64,000 nucleotides of DNA, from the NCBI GenBank assembly GCA_947632215.1, contig CANROJ010000005.1:1-64000 (forward strand). The letters are read 5' to 3'. The notes under the pieces are model-generated. The model worked only from the letters and a program-made list of their open reading frames with translations. It was not told the origin of the DNA and made no database searches. This document shows, one piece after another, positions 17,235 through 26,687 of the stretch (positions are counted from its first letter, which is position 1; the number at the start of each line of letters is the position of its first letter). This DNA comes from an uncultured Flavobacterium sp. (GTDB lineage Bacteria; Bacteroidota; Bacteroidia; Flavobacteriales; Flavobacteriaceae). The translations under genes were made by a program, and so were the position numbers.

Positions 17235-20200
17235 ATGATTCATTTCTTCGAAAACCCTTCGAGAAAGTTCTATGCTGTAGAAGCTCAGAACGATTTATCT
17301 AAGGAAGATATCCAAAAGTTAAACTGGTTATTTGGTAATGCACACTACTTAAATCAAACCAGTATTGAAAAAGCTTTGGTAGGTCCACGTGCCAGTATGG
17401 TAACACCATGGAGTACCAACGCGGTAGAGATTACTCAAAACATGGATATTCAAGGCATTATCCGCATTGAGGAATTTCAAAGCCTAGAGGACACAGAAGA
17501 TTTCGATCCAATGTTATCTCAAAAATTCCCTAGTTTAGATCAAAATATCTTTCACATTGATATTGCTCCAGAAAAAATTGCCTATATCGATGATATAGCA
17601 GCCTATAACCAGCAAGAAGGACTGGCTTTAAACCAAGAAGAAGTTGAATACTTAAACAATCTGTGTAAAAAACTAGGACGTAAATTAACCGACTCAGAAG
17701 TCTTTGGTTTCTCCCAAGTAAATTCAGAGCACTGTCGCCATAAAATATTTGGTGGTACCTTTATTATCGATGGACAGGAAAAACCAAGTTCTCTATTTAA
17801 TTTAATTAAAGAAACTTCTAAGCAGAATCCCAACGATATAGTATCGGCCTACAAAGACAACGTAGCCTTTATCAAAGGTCCAAAAGTAACTCAATTTGCA
17901 CCTGCATCACCAGACAAACCAGATTTTTATAAAGAAACAGAATTTGACTCGGTTATTTCATTGAAAGCCGAAACACATAACTTCCCTACAACTGTAGAGC
18001 CTTTTAACGGTGCTGCAACTGGAAGTGGTGGAGAAATCCGCGACCGTTTAGCAGGTGGACAAGGTTCTTTACCTCTAGCTGGAACAGCAGTTTATATGAC
18101 TGCTTACTCTAGATTGCTTAAAGATCGTCCATGGGAACAAAAACTACAACAAAGAGACTGGTTATACCAAAGTCCTATTGATATTTTAATTAAAGCCTCT
18201 AATGGAGCTTCTGATTTTGGTAACAAATTCGGTCAGCCCTTAATTGCAGGTTCCGTACTTACTTTTGAACACCAGGAACAAGATCAAATTCTTGGATATG
18301 ACAAAGTAATTATGCAAGCTGGAGGAGTTGGTTATGGTAAAAAAGACCAAGCTATTAAACACACACCTCAGCAAGGGGATCAAATCGTTATCCTTGGTGG
18401 GGAAAACTACCGCATTGGTATGGGAGGTGCAGCAGTATCTTCAGCCAATACAGGAGCTTTTGGTTCAGGAATTGAATTAAACGCTATTCAACGTAGTAAT
18501 CCAGAGATGCAAAAAAGAGCTGCCAATGCTATTCGTGGTATGGTAGAATCTGAGCACAACCCAATTGTGTCTATACACGATCACGGGGCTGGAGGACACT
18601 TAAACTGTTTATCAGAACTAGTAGAAGAAACTGGAGGTAATATCGATTTAGATAAATTGCCTATTGGAGACCCTACCCTATCTGCTAAAGAGACTATTGG
18701 TAATGAGTCACAAGAGAGAATGGGACTTGTTATTGGTAAAAAAGATATTGAAATCCTAGAGAGAGTTGCTCAAAGAGAACGCGCACCTATGTATACGGTT
18801 GGAGAAGTAACTAACGACAATCACTTTACTATTGCTTCGAAAACCACAGGGGACAAACCAATGGATTTTGCCCTTAATGATATGTTTGGAAGCTCTCCTA
18901 AGACAATTATGCAAGACTCTACCATAGAGCAAAATTTTGAAGAGTTACAATACCAAACTAAAGATATTCCATTATACTTAGATCAAGTTTTACAATTAGA
19001 GGCTGTAGCTAGTAAAGACTGGCTTACCAATAAAGTAGACCGCTGCGTTGGAGGTAGAGTAGCTAAGCAACAATGCGCTGGTCCATTGCAATTACCTTTA
19101 AATAACCTAGGAGCTATGGCTCTAGACTTTAAAGGAAAACAGGGAATAGCAACAAGTATTGGACATGCACCAGTGGTGGCTTTAATCGATCCTGCAAAAG
19201 GAAGTAGAAATGCCATCGGTGAGGCTTTATCCAATATTGTATGGGCTCCATTAAAAGACGGATTAAAGAGCGTTTCTTTATCTGCTAACTGGATGTGGGC
19301 TTGTAACAACCCTGGAGAAGATGCTCGTTTGTACAAAGCAGTAGAGGCTTGTTCAGAGTTCGCTATTGATTTAGGTATTAATATCCCTACAGGAAAAGAC
19401 TCTTTATCGATGAAGCAAAAATATCCAAACCGCGATGTTATTGCTCCTGGTACAGTAATTATTTCTGCAGCAGCTAATACCACAGATATTACAAAGATTG
19501 TAGAGCCTGTTTTAAATAAAAATGCTGGTTCTATCTATTATATTAACCTATCGAAAGATGAGTTACAATTAGGAGGTTCTTCTTTTGCTCAAATCTTGAA
19601 CAAAATAGGTAACCAAGCTCCTACTATTAAAGATGCTGGATACTTTAAAACAGCTTTCAATACAGTGCAGGAGTTAGTTCAAAAAGATTTAGTAGCTGCA
19701 GGTCACGATATAGGAAGTGGTGGTTTAATTACTACTTTATTAGAAATGAGTTTTGCAGATACCAATCTAGGTGCTAATTATAACTTAAGTGTTCTTGGAC
19801 AAAAAGACACCGTAAAGACTTTATTTAACGAGAATATCGCTTTAGTTATTCAAGCAGTAGAAGATAAAGCTTTTGAAGAAATACTAAAGGCTAATAATAT
19901 AGAAATCCTTAAAATTGGACAAGTAACCGATAAGGAACAGGTCAGCATTGTTAATTTTGATGATAGTTTTAATTTCGATGTACCTCAAAGTAGAGATACT
20001 TGGTTTAAAACATCTTACTTATTAGATCAAAAACAAAGTAAAAATAATACGGCAACTCAGCGCTATAACAATTACAAAAACCAAAGATTAAACTTTGAGT
20101 TCCCAGCAGATTTCGATGGAAAAATGCCAGTAATTGACCCTAGTAAACCTCGTCCAAAAGCAGCTATTATCCGTGAGAAAGGAAGTAACTCAGAGAGAGA

Positions 20201-20906
20201 AGTTGCCAATGCGATGTACCAGGCAGGTTTTGATGTAAAAGACGTTCACATGACAGACTTAATAAGCGGTCGTGAAACTTTAGAAGACATCCAATTCATC
20301 GCAGCAGTTGGAGGATTCTCTAACTCCGATGTACTGGGTTCTGCAAAAGGATGGGCTGGTGCTTTCCTATACAATGAAAAAGCAAATACCGCCTTAAAAA
20401 ACTTCTTTGCAAGAAAAGACACTCTATCGGTAGGTATTTGTAATGGTTGTCAGTTATTTATGGAATTGGAATTAATTAATCCAGAGCATAAAGTACATGG
20501 AAAAATGTTACATAATGACTCTTTAAAACACGAGAGTAACTTCACTTCTGTAACAATTCAGCCAAATAATTCTGTTATGCTTTCTTCTTTACAAGGAAGT
20601 ACATTAGGAGTTTGGATTTCTCATGGTGAGGGTAAATTCAACCTTCCTGAAAATCAAGAATCTTACAATATTGTAGCTAAATATGCTTACCAAGACTATC
20701 CGGCAAACCCAAATGGTTCAGATTACAACACAGCAATGATGTGTGATACAACAGGTCGTCACTTAGTAATGATGCCACATATTGAACGTTCTTTATTCCA
20801 ATGGCATTGGGCAAACTACCCACAAGGTAGAAAAGACCAAGTTTCTCCATGGATGCAAGCATTTGTTAATGCAAAGAACTGGATCGAACAAAATAATGCT
20901 AAATAA
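17235..20906 (+). CDS. purL: Phosphoribosylformylglycinamidine synthase, single-chain type
   Basis: 1223 residues, the large form in which the synthetase and glutaminase are fused. The linker and first synthetase half hold SLKAETHNFPTTVEPFNGAA and the glycine-rich GGEIRDRLAGGQGS; the second half carries the ATP-binding repeat (GRVAKQQCAGPLQLP, GSRNAIGEAL, LGINIPTGKDSLSMKQK). The C-terminal class I amidotransferase has its nucleophilic cysteine in GICNGC (about residue 1069) and a late His/Glu region at ISHGEGKF and MPHIERSLFQWHW. It converts FGAR, glutamine and ATP to FGAM in purine synthesis. It has its own promoter and terminator, so it is a single-gene unit. Codon use looks like that of a well-expressed gene. 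Confidence 0.96.
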   Translation: MIHFFENPSRKFYAVEAQNDLSKEDIQKLNWLFGNAHYLNQTSIEKALVGPRASMVTPWSTNAVEITQNMDIQGIIRIEEFQSLEDTEDFDPMLSQKFPSLDQNIFHIDIAPEKIAYIDDIAAYNQQEGLALNQEEVEYLNNLCKKLGRKLTDSEVFGFSQVNSEHCRHKIFGGTFIIDGQEKPSSLFNLIKETSKQNPNDIVSAYKDNVAFIKGPKVTQFAPASPDKPDFYKETEFDSVISLKAETHNFPTTVEPFNGAATGSGGEIRDRLAGGQGSLPLAGTAVYMTAYSRLLKDRPWEQKLQQRDWLYQSPIDILIKASNGASDFGNKFGQPLIAGSVLTFEHQEQDQILGYDKVIMQAGGVGYGKKDQAIKHTPQQGDQIVILGGENYRIGMGGAAVSSANTGAFGSGIELNAIQRSNPEMQKRAANAIRGMVESEHNPIVSIHDHGAGGHLNCLSELVEETGGNIDLDKLPIGDPTLSAKETIGNESQERMGLVIGKKDIEILERVAQRERAPMYTVGEVTNDNHFTIASKTTGDKPMDFALNDMFGSSPKTIMQDSTIEQNFEELQYQTKDIPLYLDQVLQLEAVASKDWLTNKVDRCVGGRVAKQQCAGPLQLPLNNLGAMALDFKGKQGIATSIGHAPVVALIDPAKGSRNAIGEALSNIVWAPLKDGLKSVSLSANWMWACNNPGEDARLYKAVEACSEFAIDLGINIPTGKDSLSMKQKYPNRDVIAPGTVIISAAANTTDITKIVEPVLNKNAGSIYYINLSKDELQLGGSSFAQILNKIGNQAPTIKDAGYFKTAFNTVQELVQKDLVAAGHDIGSGGLITTLLEMSFADTNLGANYNLSVLGQKDTVKTLFNENIALVIQAVEDKAFEEILKANNIEILKIGQVTDKEQVSIVNFDDSFNFDVPQSRDTWFKTSYLLDQKQSKNNTATQRYNNYKNQRLNFEFPADFDGKMPVIDPSKPRPKAAIIREKGSNSEREVANAMYQAGFDVKDVHMTDLISGRETLEDIQFIAAVGGFSNSDVLGSAKGWAGAFLYNEKANTALKNFFARKDTLSVGICNGCQLFMELELINPEHKVHGKMLHNDSLKHESNFTSVTIQPNNSVMLSSLQGSTLGVWISHGEGKFNLPENQESYNIVAKYAYQDYPANPNGSDYNTAMMCDTTGRHLVMMPHIERSLFQWHWANYPQGRKDQVSPWMQAFVNAKNWIEQNNAK

Positions 20907-20932
20907 CGTATTTAGCACAAAACAATACACAA

Positions 20933-20971
20933 AAAAAGGCTATCTCATTACAAAAATGAGGTAGCCTTTTT
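20933..20971 (+). terminator. Intrinsic terminator after purL
   Basis: 17-bp stem AAAAAGGCTATCTCATT (20933-20949) with AATGAGGTAGCCTTTTT (20955-20971), one G-T type mismatch, 5-base loop, 27 bases after the stop. Confidence 0.92.
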
Positions 20972-21351
20972 CAATATATGTATTCTCTTTTTTGAGCTTT
21001 TACATTTAGCTCATAAAAATTTGATAAAATACTGCAAAGAATTTCTCTCTAATATTTGGGCTCTACACAAACCTTAATAGTATATCGATATAGATTGCTT
21101 TTGGCATACCCCAAACAACATCATCTTTACTAATTTTAGCATAAGGACACAAGTTAGCCCCTCAAAGAGTATAACTCCCAACAAACAACAGGTCATATTC
21201 CAATAGGTTGTAAACTGGAAGATTAGTGGATTAACTCAAGCTCCTTGCGATCAAGCTCAAAATTTGAAAACTTCCACATTTAGTTATTGAGTGATTAAAT
21301 ATCAAAGCAAAATATCAATTTTCATCGTGAGAGTGCATTTATTACTATCAT
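20972..21351. other. Gap without a gene
   Basis: About 380 bases of AT-rich sequence between two terminators. I see no open frame or conserved element. Confidence 0.6.
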
Positions 21352-21391
21352 AAAATATACTAGCCTGTCTTTGATAGGAAGGCTATATTTT
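21352..21391 (-). terminator. Terminator overlapping the end of higA
   Basis: On the minus strand AAAATATAGCCT pairs with AGGCTAGTATATTTT (three-base bulge); the stem includes the last base or two of higA and is followed by T-rich sequence. Confidence 0.65.
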
Positions 21392-21746
21392 AATAGGCTT
21401 GAATTAAAACTTCTGAAGGAATATGCAATTTTTTGGATAAGGTTCGGATCATATCTAAAGATAGTTTTCGCTTTCTATTTAAAATTTCACTTGCTCTACT
21501 TTTTAATCCAATCATTTCTGCTAAATCATTTTGTGTATAGCCCATTTGCTCCATTCTAAATTTAATCGCCTCAATTGGATCTGGTAAGTCCACAGGATAA
21601 TGTTCTTTTTCATATTTTTCAATCAACATCCCCAAAATCTCCAATTCATCACTATCTTTGGTTCCAGGAAGCGCATCAAAAATTAACTCTAGTCTTTCTA
21701 AAGCTACTTCGTAATCTTGTTCTGATTTGATAGGTTTCAATTTCAT
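21390..21746 (-). CDS. higA: HigA-type antitoxin with C-terminal XRE HTH
   Basis: 118 residues: N-terminal segment MKLKPIKSEQDYEVALERLE, a YPVDLPDPIEAIKFRMEQMG linker, and a C-terminal HTH (YTQNDLAEMIGLKSRASEILNRK). This layout, with the HTH at the C-terminus and the PDPIEAI motif, is that of HigA antitoxins. It should neutralise the toxin encoded just upstream and bind their shared promoter. Toxin precedes antitoxin with a 3-base gap, the inverted order typical of hig loci. Unlike other toxin-antitoxin relics in this window both genes are open. Confidence 0.88.
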   Translation of the reverse strand: MKLKPIKSEQDYEVALERLELIFDALPGTKDSDELEILGMLIEKYEKEHYPVDLPDPIEAIKFRMEQMGYTQNDLAEMIGLKSRASEILNRKRKLSLDMIRTLSKKLHIPSEVLIQAY

Positions 21747-21749
21747 AAT

Positions 21750-22043
21750 CTAAATGTTATTAGCATTAATTTTATCATATTCTGCGTGAGTACCTATAAA
21801 GCGAATCCACATCATTTGATGCTCAAAGTTTACTTTGACAATTAATCGGTAATGATTCCCTTTAATATTAAAACATATTCTATTATCCTCTAATATACTT
21901 GCACTTGGATATTCTGACTTTATTTCATTACTATTTTTCCAAGTTGCTTTTTGTGCTTCTTGATACCAAGCCTTTAATTGCTGCTCACTATCTGCATGTT
22001 TTGTCCAAAAAACACGCAATGTTTTGATTGCTATTACTCTCAA
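21750..22043 (-). CDS. higB: HigB-type toxin (RelE fold mRNA interferase), TTG start
   Basis: 97 residues from the TTG at 22043: (M)RVIAIKTLRVFWTKHADSEQ, then WYQEAQKATWKNSNEIKSEY, NRICFNIKGNHYRLIVKVNF and IRFIGTHAEYDKINANNI. The RVIA start, the F-I-GNHYRL strand and the FIGTHAEYDKI end are the HigB family core. Toxins of this group cleave ribosome-bound mRNA. No ATG is available at the family start; the codon is TTG. A longer frame from another TTG at 22061 overlaps the -7 promoter box, so it cannot be the start. A TTG start would lower toxin output relative to antitoxin. Confidence 0.82.
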   Translation of the reverse strand: MRVIAIKTLRVFWTKHADSEQQLKAWYQEAQKATWKNSNEIKSEYPSASILEDNRICFNIKGNHYRLIVKVNFEHQMMWIRFIGTHAEYDKINANNI

Positions 22044-22058
22044 TTTAAATAGTTTATA

Positions 22059-22066
22059 CAAAGTTA
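22059..22066 (-). promoter_or_regulatory. -7 box (TAACTTTG) of higBA
   Basis: TAACTTTG on the minus strand fits TAnnTTTG and lies about 16 bases before the TTG start of higB. Confidence 0.6.
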
Positions 22067-22074
22067 TAAAATAT

Positions 22075-22089
22075 TTCCCAATACGGGAA
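22075..22089. promoter_or_regulatory. Palindrome TTCCC-N5-GGGAA, probable HigA operator
   Basis: TTCCCAATACGGGAA has perfect 5-base arms and sits about 9 bases upstream of the higBA -7 box, in the position of the -33 region. Binding there would block transcription, as expected for HigA autoregulation. It is G+C-rich against the background. Confidence 0.6.
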
Positions 22090-22389
22090 CTTTTTTTAAT
22101 ATTTTATTGAATCTCTTCCTAAGATATGTCCATACCCGCAGAGTAAAAAACAAACTTTAGCTCAGAGACTTCCTTGATTTGTGCCCATCCTAGTGAGTGA
22201 ATCTTGCGGGCTTGAGAAATTATTTGAAGTAGATTATAAAAAATAAGCCAAACAAGAGTGGCATACAACTATTAAAGTACTCTACCACTATTTTCTGACA
22301 AGGGTAGTACTACTTATAATTTTAAGATTGCCTTGTGACTTAGCTCTCTATTAGACCTACTGATATTATAATCTTTTGACAAGGCCATC

Positions 22390-22740
22390 CATTTAGCAAG
22401 TGCAAAGCTAAAAGTTCTTTAATCACTCTTTCTGAGTCCCCTTGTAAAACTTCTTGAGTAGTTTAGTCAAAGCATCTAAATTAATACTTAGTTGGCTGTT
22501 ATTTACACTCTGATGTGGCTGATAAACTAAAGCCCCCATACCATTTACTCCAACATAAGCTAAGCGATCAAGTAAAGATCTATCTGAGTAAGAAACACCT
22601 TGAAAACCAAGGAAACTATCAAAAAGAAACCTTCCTCATCCCTCAGATAAACTATCATTAAAAACTTCAGCTAGAAGCTCAAAAAAGATTTTTATCTAGC
22701 TCAATCACACCACACTGAAAATATTTTAAGAAATGATTCT
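22390..22740 (-). pseudogene. Relic of a HipA-family toxin gene (N-terminal part)
   Basis: Minus-strand frames contain LLAEVFNDSLSEG, a stop, then GRFLFDSFLGFQGVSYSDRS, LLDRLAYVGVNGMGALVYQP and later LTKLLKKFYKG with ELLAL in a shifted frame. The DSL-EGWG-LL-D, LDRLAYVG--GMGAL-Y-P order is the signature of the HipA N-terminal (couple_hipA) domain, followed in the family by the ELL-LA-SGGARPK segment, here corrupted. Stops and shifts make it non-functional. The kinase core is not recoverable by eye. It lies upstream of higB on the same strand. Confidence 0.7.
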
Positions 22741-23119
22741 AAAGAAATCACACCTTTTTACTCAAGGTTGATAGCCCAACACCAGATCTTTGCCACAGAC
22801 CTCTTGAGTAAGCTGTATTTTCAATATTGGATTGCCAATGCTCTGGGCGATTTTGTTTTCTGCCTTTGATAAGGATATAAATACCATCATAGTGGTATTT
22901 AAGGCTTAATAATCAATATAACTACTACCATAGTAGTAGTACAACTATACTAAAAACAATGTAATAAACTATGTCTGTTAGACTATAATATAACAGAATA
23001 ATAACCAGTAACACAGCGAGTTAACAATAAGGACTAAAATGGCGCTAAAAATCTACAAGTTTTCCATAGTTTGAATGTCCCCTGATCTAGGCAAGCTGAG
23101 CTTTTGGACTCGGATGCTT
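22741..23119. other. Gap, probably further toxin-gene decay
   Basis: Contains minus-strand fragments such as AENKIAQSIGNPILKIQ that may be more of the HipA relic or of its partner, but I cannot place them. A short imperfect hairpin around the repeated TACCA(C/T)-ATAGTGGTA (22885-22935) is also present. Confidence 0.35.
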
Positions 23120-24043
23120 TTAATTTAAATGCACTTCTAAAAAACTCAATACTTTATCGTGAAACAAATCAAAATCCCTTAAAGGTCCGCTCATCCCACC
23201 GTGCTGTGCATCCTGGACTACCCACATTTGTTTTTGCTCAGGCAATAAAGAGTATATCTTCTGACTCATCCAAACAGGCGTACGATCGTCCTTTTCTCCA
23301 ACAATTAAAAAGGTAGATTTATTAAATTTTGGTGCTAAATATATTGGTTGAAGCTCACTAGGATAGTCTTTAGGTACTATAAGATTGCTTTTATCTTTAT
23401 CAAGAACTTTGATAAGTCCCTGGACAGCATCTGAAAATGAGCTCATCAGACCAATAGCTACAAAAGCTTTAATATTTTCATATTTACTGGCCGCCGCCAT
23501 AGAAAGGTATGCCCCGGTTGACCAGCCGTATAGGGCTAAATTATTCTTATCTACCTCATCTTGCTGTAACACTTGTTTTATCACAGCATCGTAATCAAGT
23601 AAGAGCTCCGAATAAACTAAATAATTGGTATCCATTTCCCATTGGCTACTCTGGCCAAAGCCGCGCCAGTCGAAGGTCACAACATTATAACCTTTACTTG
23701 TGAAAAATTGTGCGTGAGACAGCTGCTGATAGGACATATTCCCAGCATCGCCATTGGCAATGATTATAGTGGGACGTGGTGTCTTATCAAGGGTTTTGTA
23801 AGGCTGTTTTACGGGATTTTCCCACATATCACTCCTTTGCTCTTCTGAGGCAGCATCTTGAGCGGGAAACAACCATGTTTTAATCTTCAGACCATCAGAT
23901 GTAGTTACATCTAGGTCTTTGTAAATCAATGAGAGTTTTTCAGGATAAAACCTATATACTCTATCTGGTTTAATAGCAAAACTGGTTATACTTATCAATA
24001 AAGTTAACACACAAAAAGACACTGTTTTAACTCTTTGCTTCAT
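23120..24043 (-). CDS. Exported alpha/beta hydrolase (serine aminopeptidase S33-like)
   Basis: About 307 residues from the start chosen. MKQRVKTVSFCVLTLLISITSFA is a signal peptide, so the enzyme is periplasmic or secreted. The hydrolase fold follows: oxyanion region IIIANGDAGNMSYQQ, GFGQS turn, nucleophile elbow GWSTGA, acid in GEKDDRTP and the histidine in DAQHGG near the C-terminus. It likely cleaves an ester or amide; the substrate is unknown. An in-frame ATG at 24109 would put 22 non-signal residues in front of the signal peptide, so I reject it. It is monocistronic in accessory DNA. Confidence 0.82.
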   Translation of the reverse strand: MKQRVKTVSFCVLTLLISITSFAIKPDRVYRFYPEKLSLIYKDLDVTTSDGLKIKTWLFPAQDAASEEQRSDMWENPVKQPYKTLDKTPRPTIIIANGDAGNMSYQQLSHAQFFTSKGYNVVTFDWRGFGQSSQWEMDTNYLVYSELLLDYDAVIKQVLQQDEVDKNNLALYGWSTGAYLSMAAASKYENIKAFVAIGLMSSFSDAVQGLIKVLDKDKSNLIVPKDYPSELQPIYLAPKFNKSTFLIVGEKDDRTPVWMSQKIYSLLPEQKQMWVVQDAQHGGMSGPLRDFDLFHDKVLSFLEVHLN

Positions 24044-24375
24044 CTTACAAATTATTATGTTTTTAACTAACACTAGAGCCCATAATGGATCCCCCTTTAA
24101 TAGACCCATATATTATTTTAAAGAGAGCTAATTCACTTGTTTGTATACTTACAAAGCACAAGTTAGTGAATTAAGAAAAACATTCAACAGTCCTCTGGCT
24201 TGAAAAACTAGAATGGCCTTAAAAAACCTCTATCCTACTTTTGTGATTTACTATCTAGATAATTTTAAGACAATAAAAAACAGTTTTATAGTTGCCAAAA
24301 TCGCTAAGACAAGCCTCTACCGAGTATTGTCTTATATATGGCTGTTTTGTAAAAAAGGTTATAATAAGCGAAAAA

Positions 24376-24407
24376 AAGGGGGCTGCCTTTAGTAAGACAA
24401 CCCCCTT
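24376..24407 (-). terminator. Terminator of the his operon
   Basis: AAGGGGGCTG pairs with CAACCCCCTT (one mismatch); on the minus strand it ends in a run of seven T. It lies about 170 bases beyond hisIE; the 530-base gap around it (24044-24575) holds nothing else I can name. Confidence 0.85.
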
Positions 24408-24575
24408 GGTAAACAATATCTTTTAAAAGTTAAATGCAACAATATTTTCAAAACCCACAAAAAAAGATTACACTTTAATTAAATCAAATAGCTAAAAAAG
24501 TATCCTATAGTTTTATAATAAGGAATTTAAATTACAAAAGTATTCTTTTAAACTCCTTATTATAAATAAAATAAC

Positions 24576-25232
24576 TTACTCTTGAGATTCTTTTTCTAAG
24601 TGTCTTTGTTTTAATATCTGTTCTACCTGAGTTAAAGAATACCCTTTTACCTTAATTAGTAATAAATAGTGATAAAGTAAATCTGCAGCTTCATTTAAAA
24701 ACAATTCCTTACTATCGCTCATTGCTTCTATAACCAGCTCTACAGCCTCCTCTCCTACTTTTTGAGCTACCTTAGCTATCCCTTTACTTTGCAAAGCATA
24801 GGTATAAGAACCGGGCTGTTTTTGCTCTAGTTTAAGAGCTATAATTTGTTCTAATTCTTGGGTAAAACCACTAGAGCGATCTAAATTATTTGGAGCGGAA
24901 GTAGAGTTATCTAAGCTTATTTCTTGGGTAAAACAGCTCTTAGTTCCCTTATGGCATACTGCCTTTGGAGCCTTTACCAAAATTAGCAAAGTATCCCCAT
25001 CACAGTCTAAACTCATTTGGACAATATCTAAAAAATTGCCTGAAGTTTCTCCCTTAGTCCATAAACTCTTCTTACTTCTACTATAAAAGGTAACTCTACC
25101 TTGAGCTACACTTTTCAGGTAGGCTTGCTGATTCATATAACCAAGCATTAAGACTTGTCTTGTGTCACTACACTGAATAATGGCTGGAATTAATCCATTT
25201 CCCTTATCAAAATCTATCTTGTCTAACATCAC
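24576..25232 (-). CDS. hisIE: Bifunctional phosphoribosyl-AMP cyclohydrolase / phosphoribosyl-ATP pyrophosphatase
   Basis: 218 residues. The HisI half shows VLMLGYMN, RVTFYSRSKKSLWTKGETSG, the metal site DCDGDTLLI and CHKGTKSCF (residues up to about 110). The HisE half has GSYTYALQSKGIAKVAQKVG and EEAVELVIEA, the acidic pyrophosphatase helix, then HYLLLIKVKGYSL. It carries out steps 2 and 3 of histidine synthesis. It is the last gene of the operon, 10 bases after hisF. Fused IE is the usual form in Bacteroidota. Confidence 0.95.
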   Translation of the reverse strand: MMLDKIDFDKGNGLIPAIIQCSDTRQVLMLGYMNQQAYLKSVAQGRVTFYSRSKKSLWTKGETSGNFLDIVQMSLDCDGDTLLILVKAPKAVCHKGTKSCFTQEISLDNSTSAPNNLDRSSGFTQELEQIIALKLEQKQPGSYTYALQSKGIAKVAQKVGEEAVELVIEAMSDSKELFLNEAADLLYHYLLLIKVKGYSLTQVEQILKQRHLEKESQE

Positions 25233-25242
25233 TTTTAGGAAT

Positions 25243-25980
25243 TTATAAATTAGCTAAGGCTTGTTTAATCTCACAAATACTGACTCTATTGTAGTGAAAT
25301 ACACTAGCTCCCAGTGCTGCACTAGCACCAGTGCTAGCTAATACCTTAGTAAAATCATCCACACTTCCTGCTCCTCCTGAGGCAATAACTGGTATATCCA
25401 CTCCTTGAGCTACCTCACGGGTAACATCAAGAGCAAATCCGCTACACACGCCATCATTATTCATAGAGGTAAGAAGGATTTGACCTGCTCCTAAGTCTTG
25501 CACTTCTTTAGCCCACTGCACCGCGGTATAATCTGTCTTTTGAGTACCTCCTTTGCTAAACACCCACCAGGTTTGGTCAATTTTCTTTACATCAATGGCT
25601 ACAATAACTTTGTCGGAGCCCAGCTCTTGCACTAACTCTTTTAATAAATTAGGATTTTCTAAAACACTTGATGCAACTGAAATCTTACTTGCCCCACTTT
25701 CTAATAATTTCTTAGCCTGCTCCACGGTTTTAATTCCGCCTCCAACGCTAAAAGGAATAGAAATCTCTTTACCAACTTGTTTAATTAAATCAAAGAAAGG
25801 CTCTTTATTTTCTAAAGTAGCACTTATGTCTAAAAATACTAACTCATCTGCTCCTTGGCTTTGGTACGCTTTGGCCATAACAATAGGATCACCTAAGGTT
25901 TTAATATCCACAAAATTGATTCCTTTTACTACCTGATTATTTAAAATATCCATACAGGCAACTATTTTTTTTCCTACCAT
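25243..25980 (-). CDS. hisF: Imidazole glycerol phosphate synthase, cyclase subunit
   Basis: 245 residues, a TIM barrel close in length to other HisF proteins (about 250). The two catalytic aspartates are in CMDILN (D11) and AIDVKK (near 128); phosphate-binding glycines appear in SVGGGIK and ASGGAGS. It closes the imidazole ring using ammonia delivered by HisH. It overlaps hisA by 7 bases. The N-terminus is diverged (usual CLD becomes CMD, the G in K-GR becomes NNQ). HisH, its glutaminase partner, is not encoded anywhere in this operon, so this subunit would have to use free ammonia or a partner from elsewhere. Confidence 0.93.
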   Translation of the reverse strand: MVGKKIVACMDILNNQVVKGINFVDIKTLGDPIVMAKAYQSQGADELVFLDISATLENKEPFFDLIKQVGKEISIPFSVGGGIKTVEQAKKLLESGASKISVASSVLENPNLLKELVQELGSDKVIVAIDVKKIDQTWWVFSKGGTQKTDYTAVQWAKEVQDLGAGQILLTSMNNDGVCSGFALDVTREVAQGVDIPVIASGGAGSVDDFTKVLASTGASAALGASVFHYNRVSICEIKQALANL

Positions 25981-26687
25981 AAGTTCTCTAATTCTTTTAA
26001 TGAGATTTTATTTTCATATATAGCCTTACCAACTATTGCTCCATAGCATCCTATTTGCTTTAACTCTTGTAAATCTTCTAAGGAGCTAATACCACCAGAT
26101 GCAATTAACTTTAATTTATTTTGTTTTAATATTTGTTTATACAAGCTCACACTAGGTCCTTGTAACATACCATCTTTATCAATATCAGTAACTATAGCAT
26201 ATTGTACTGATTTAAGGATATACTGATTCAAGTAAGAAAGTATCTCGGTGTCACTTTGATCTAACCAACCTCTTGTTTTAATCATAGAATCTTTAGAGTC
26301 AGCACCCAATATCACCTTATCTGATCCATACTGATTTAGCCATTTTTCAAATAAATCAGGATCTTTATAAGCTATACTACCCACACTTATTTGGCTTGCC
26401 CCACAATCAAAAGCTCTTTGGACTTGGTCTGTGCTAGAGAGTCCACCCGAGAAATCAACCCTTAGTGAAGTTGCGTTACAGATCTTTTCTAAAGACTTAT
26501 AATTAACCACCTTTGCGGATTTTGCCCCATCTAGATCTACTAGGTGTAAATGAGTTAATCCATGATCCTGAAAAGATTTAGCTAAGTCTACTACATTGCT
26601 AGAATATATTTTTTGTGTAGAATAATCACCCTTACTAAGTCGTACCGATTTTCCCTCTATAATATCGATGGCTGGAATTATTATCAT
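25974..26687 (-). CDS. hisA: ProFAR isomerase
   Basis: 237 residues. The HisA barrel has AIDIIEGKSVRL (catalytic D8), HLHLVDLDGAK, the second catalytic aspartate in GADSKDSM (about D129), VTDIDKDGMLQGPS and a C-terminal ASGGISS phosphate loop. It isomerises ProFAR to PRFAR. It follows hisB after a 91-base gap, the position where hisH sits in most his operons, and overlaps hisF. Confidence 0.94.
   Translation of the reverse strand: MIIIPAIDIIEGKSVRLSKGDYSTQKIYSSNVVDLAKSFQDHGLTHLHLVDLDGAKSAKVVNYKSLEKICNATSLRVDFSGGLSSTDQVQRAFDCGASQISVGSIAYKDPDLFEKWLNQYGSDKVILGADSKDSMIKTRGWLDQSDTEILSYLNQYILKSVQYAIVTDIDKDGMLQGPSVSLYKQILKQNKLKLIASGGISSLEDLQELKQIGCYGAIVGKAIYENKISLKELENLW

Noticed and set aside
18983..19483. 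166-codon minus-strand frame inside purL
   Set aside because: Shadow of a highly conserved gene on the other strand; product has no recognisable motif.
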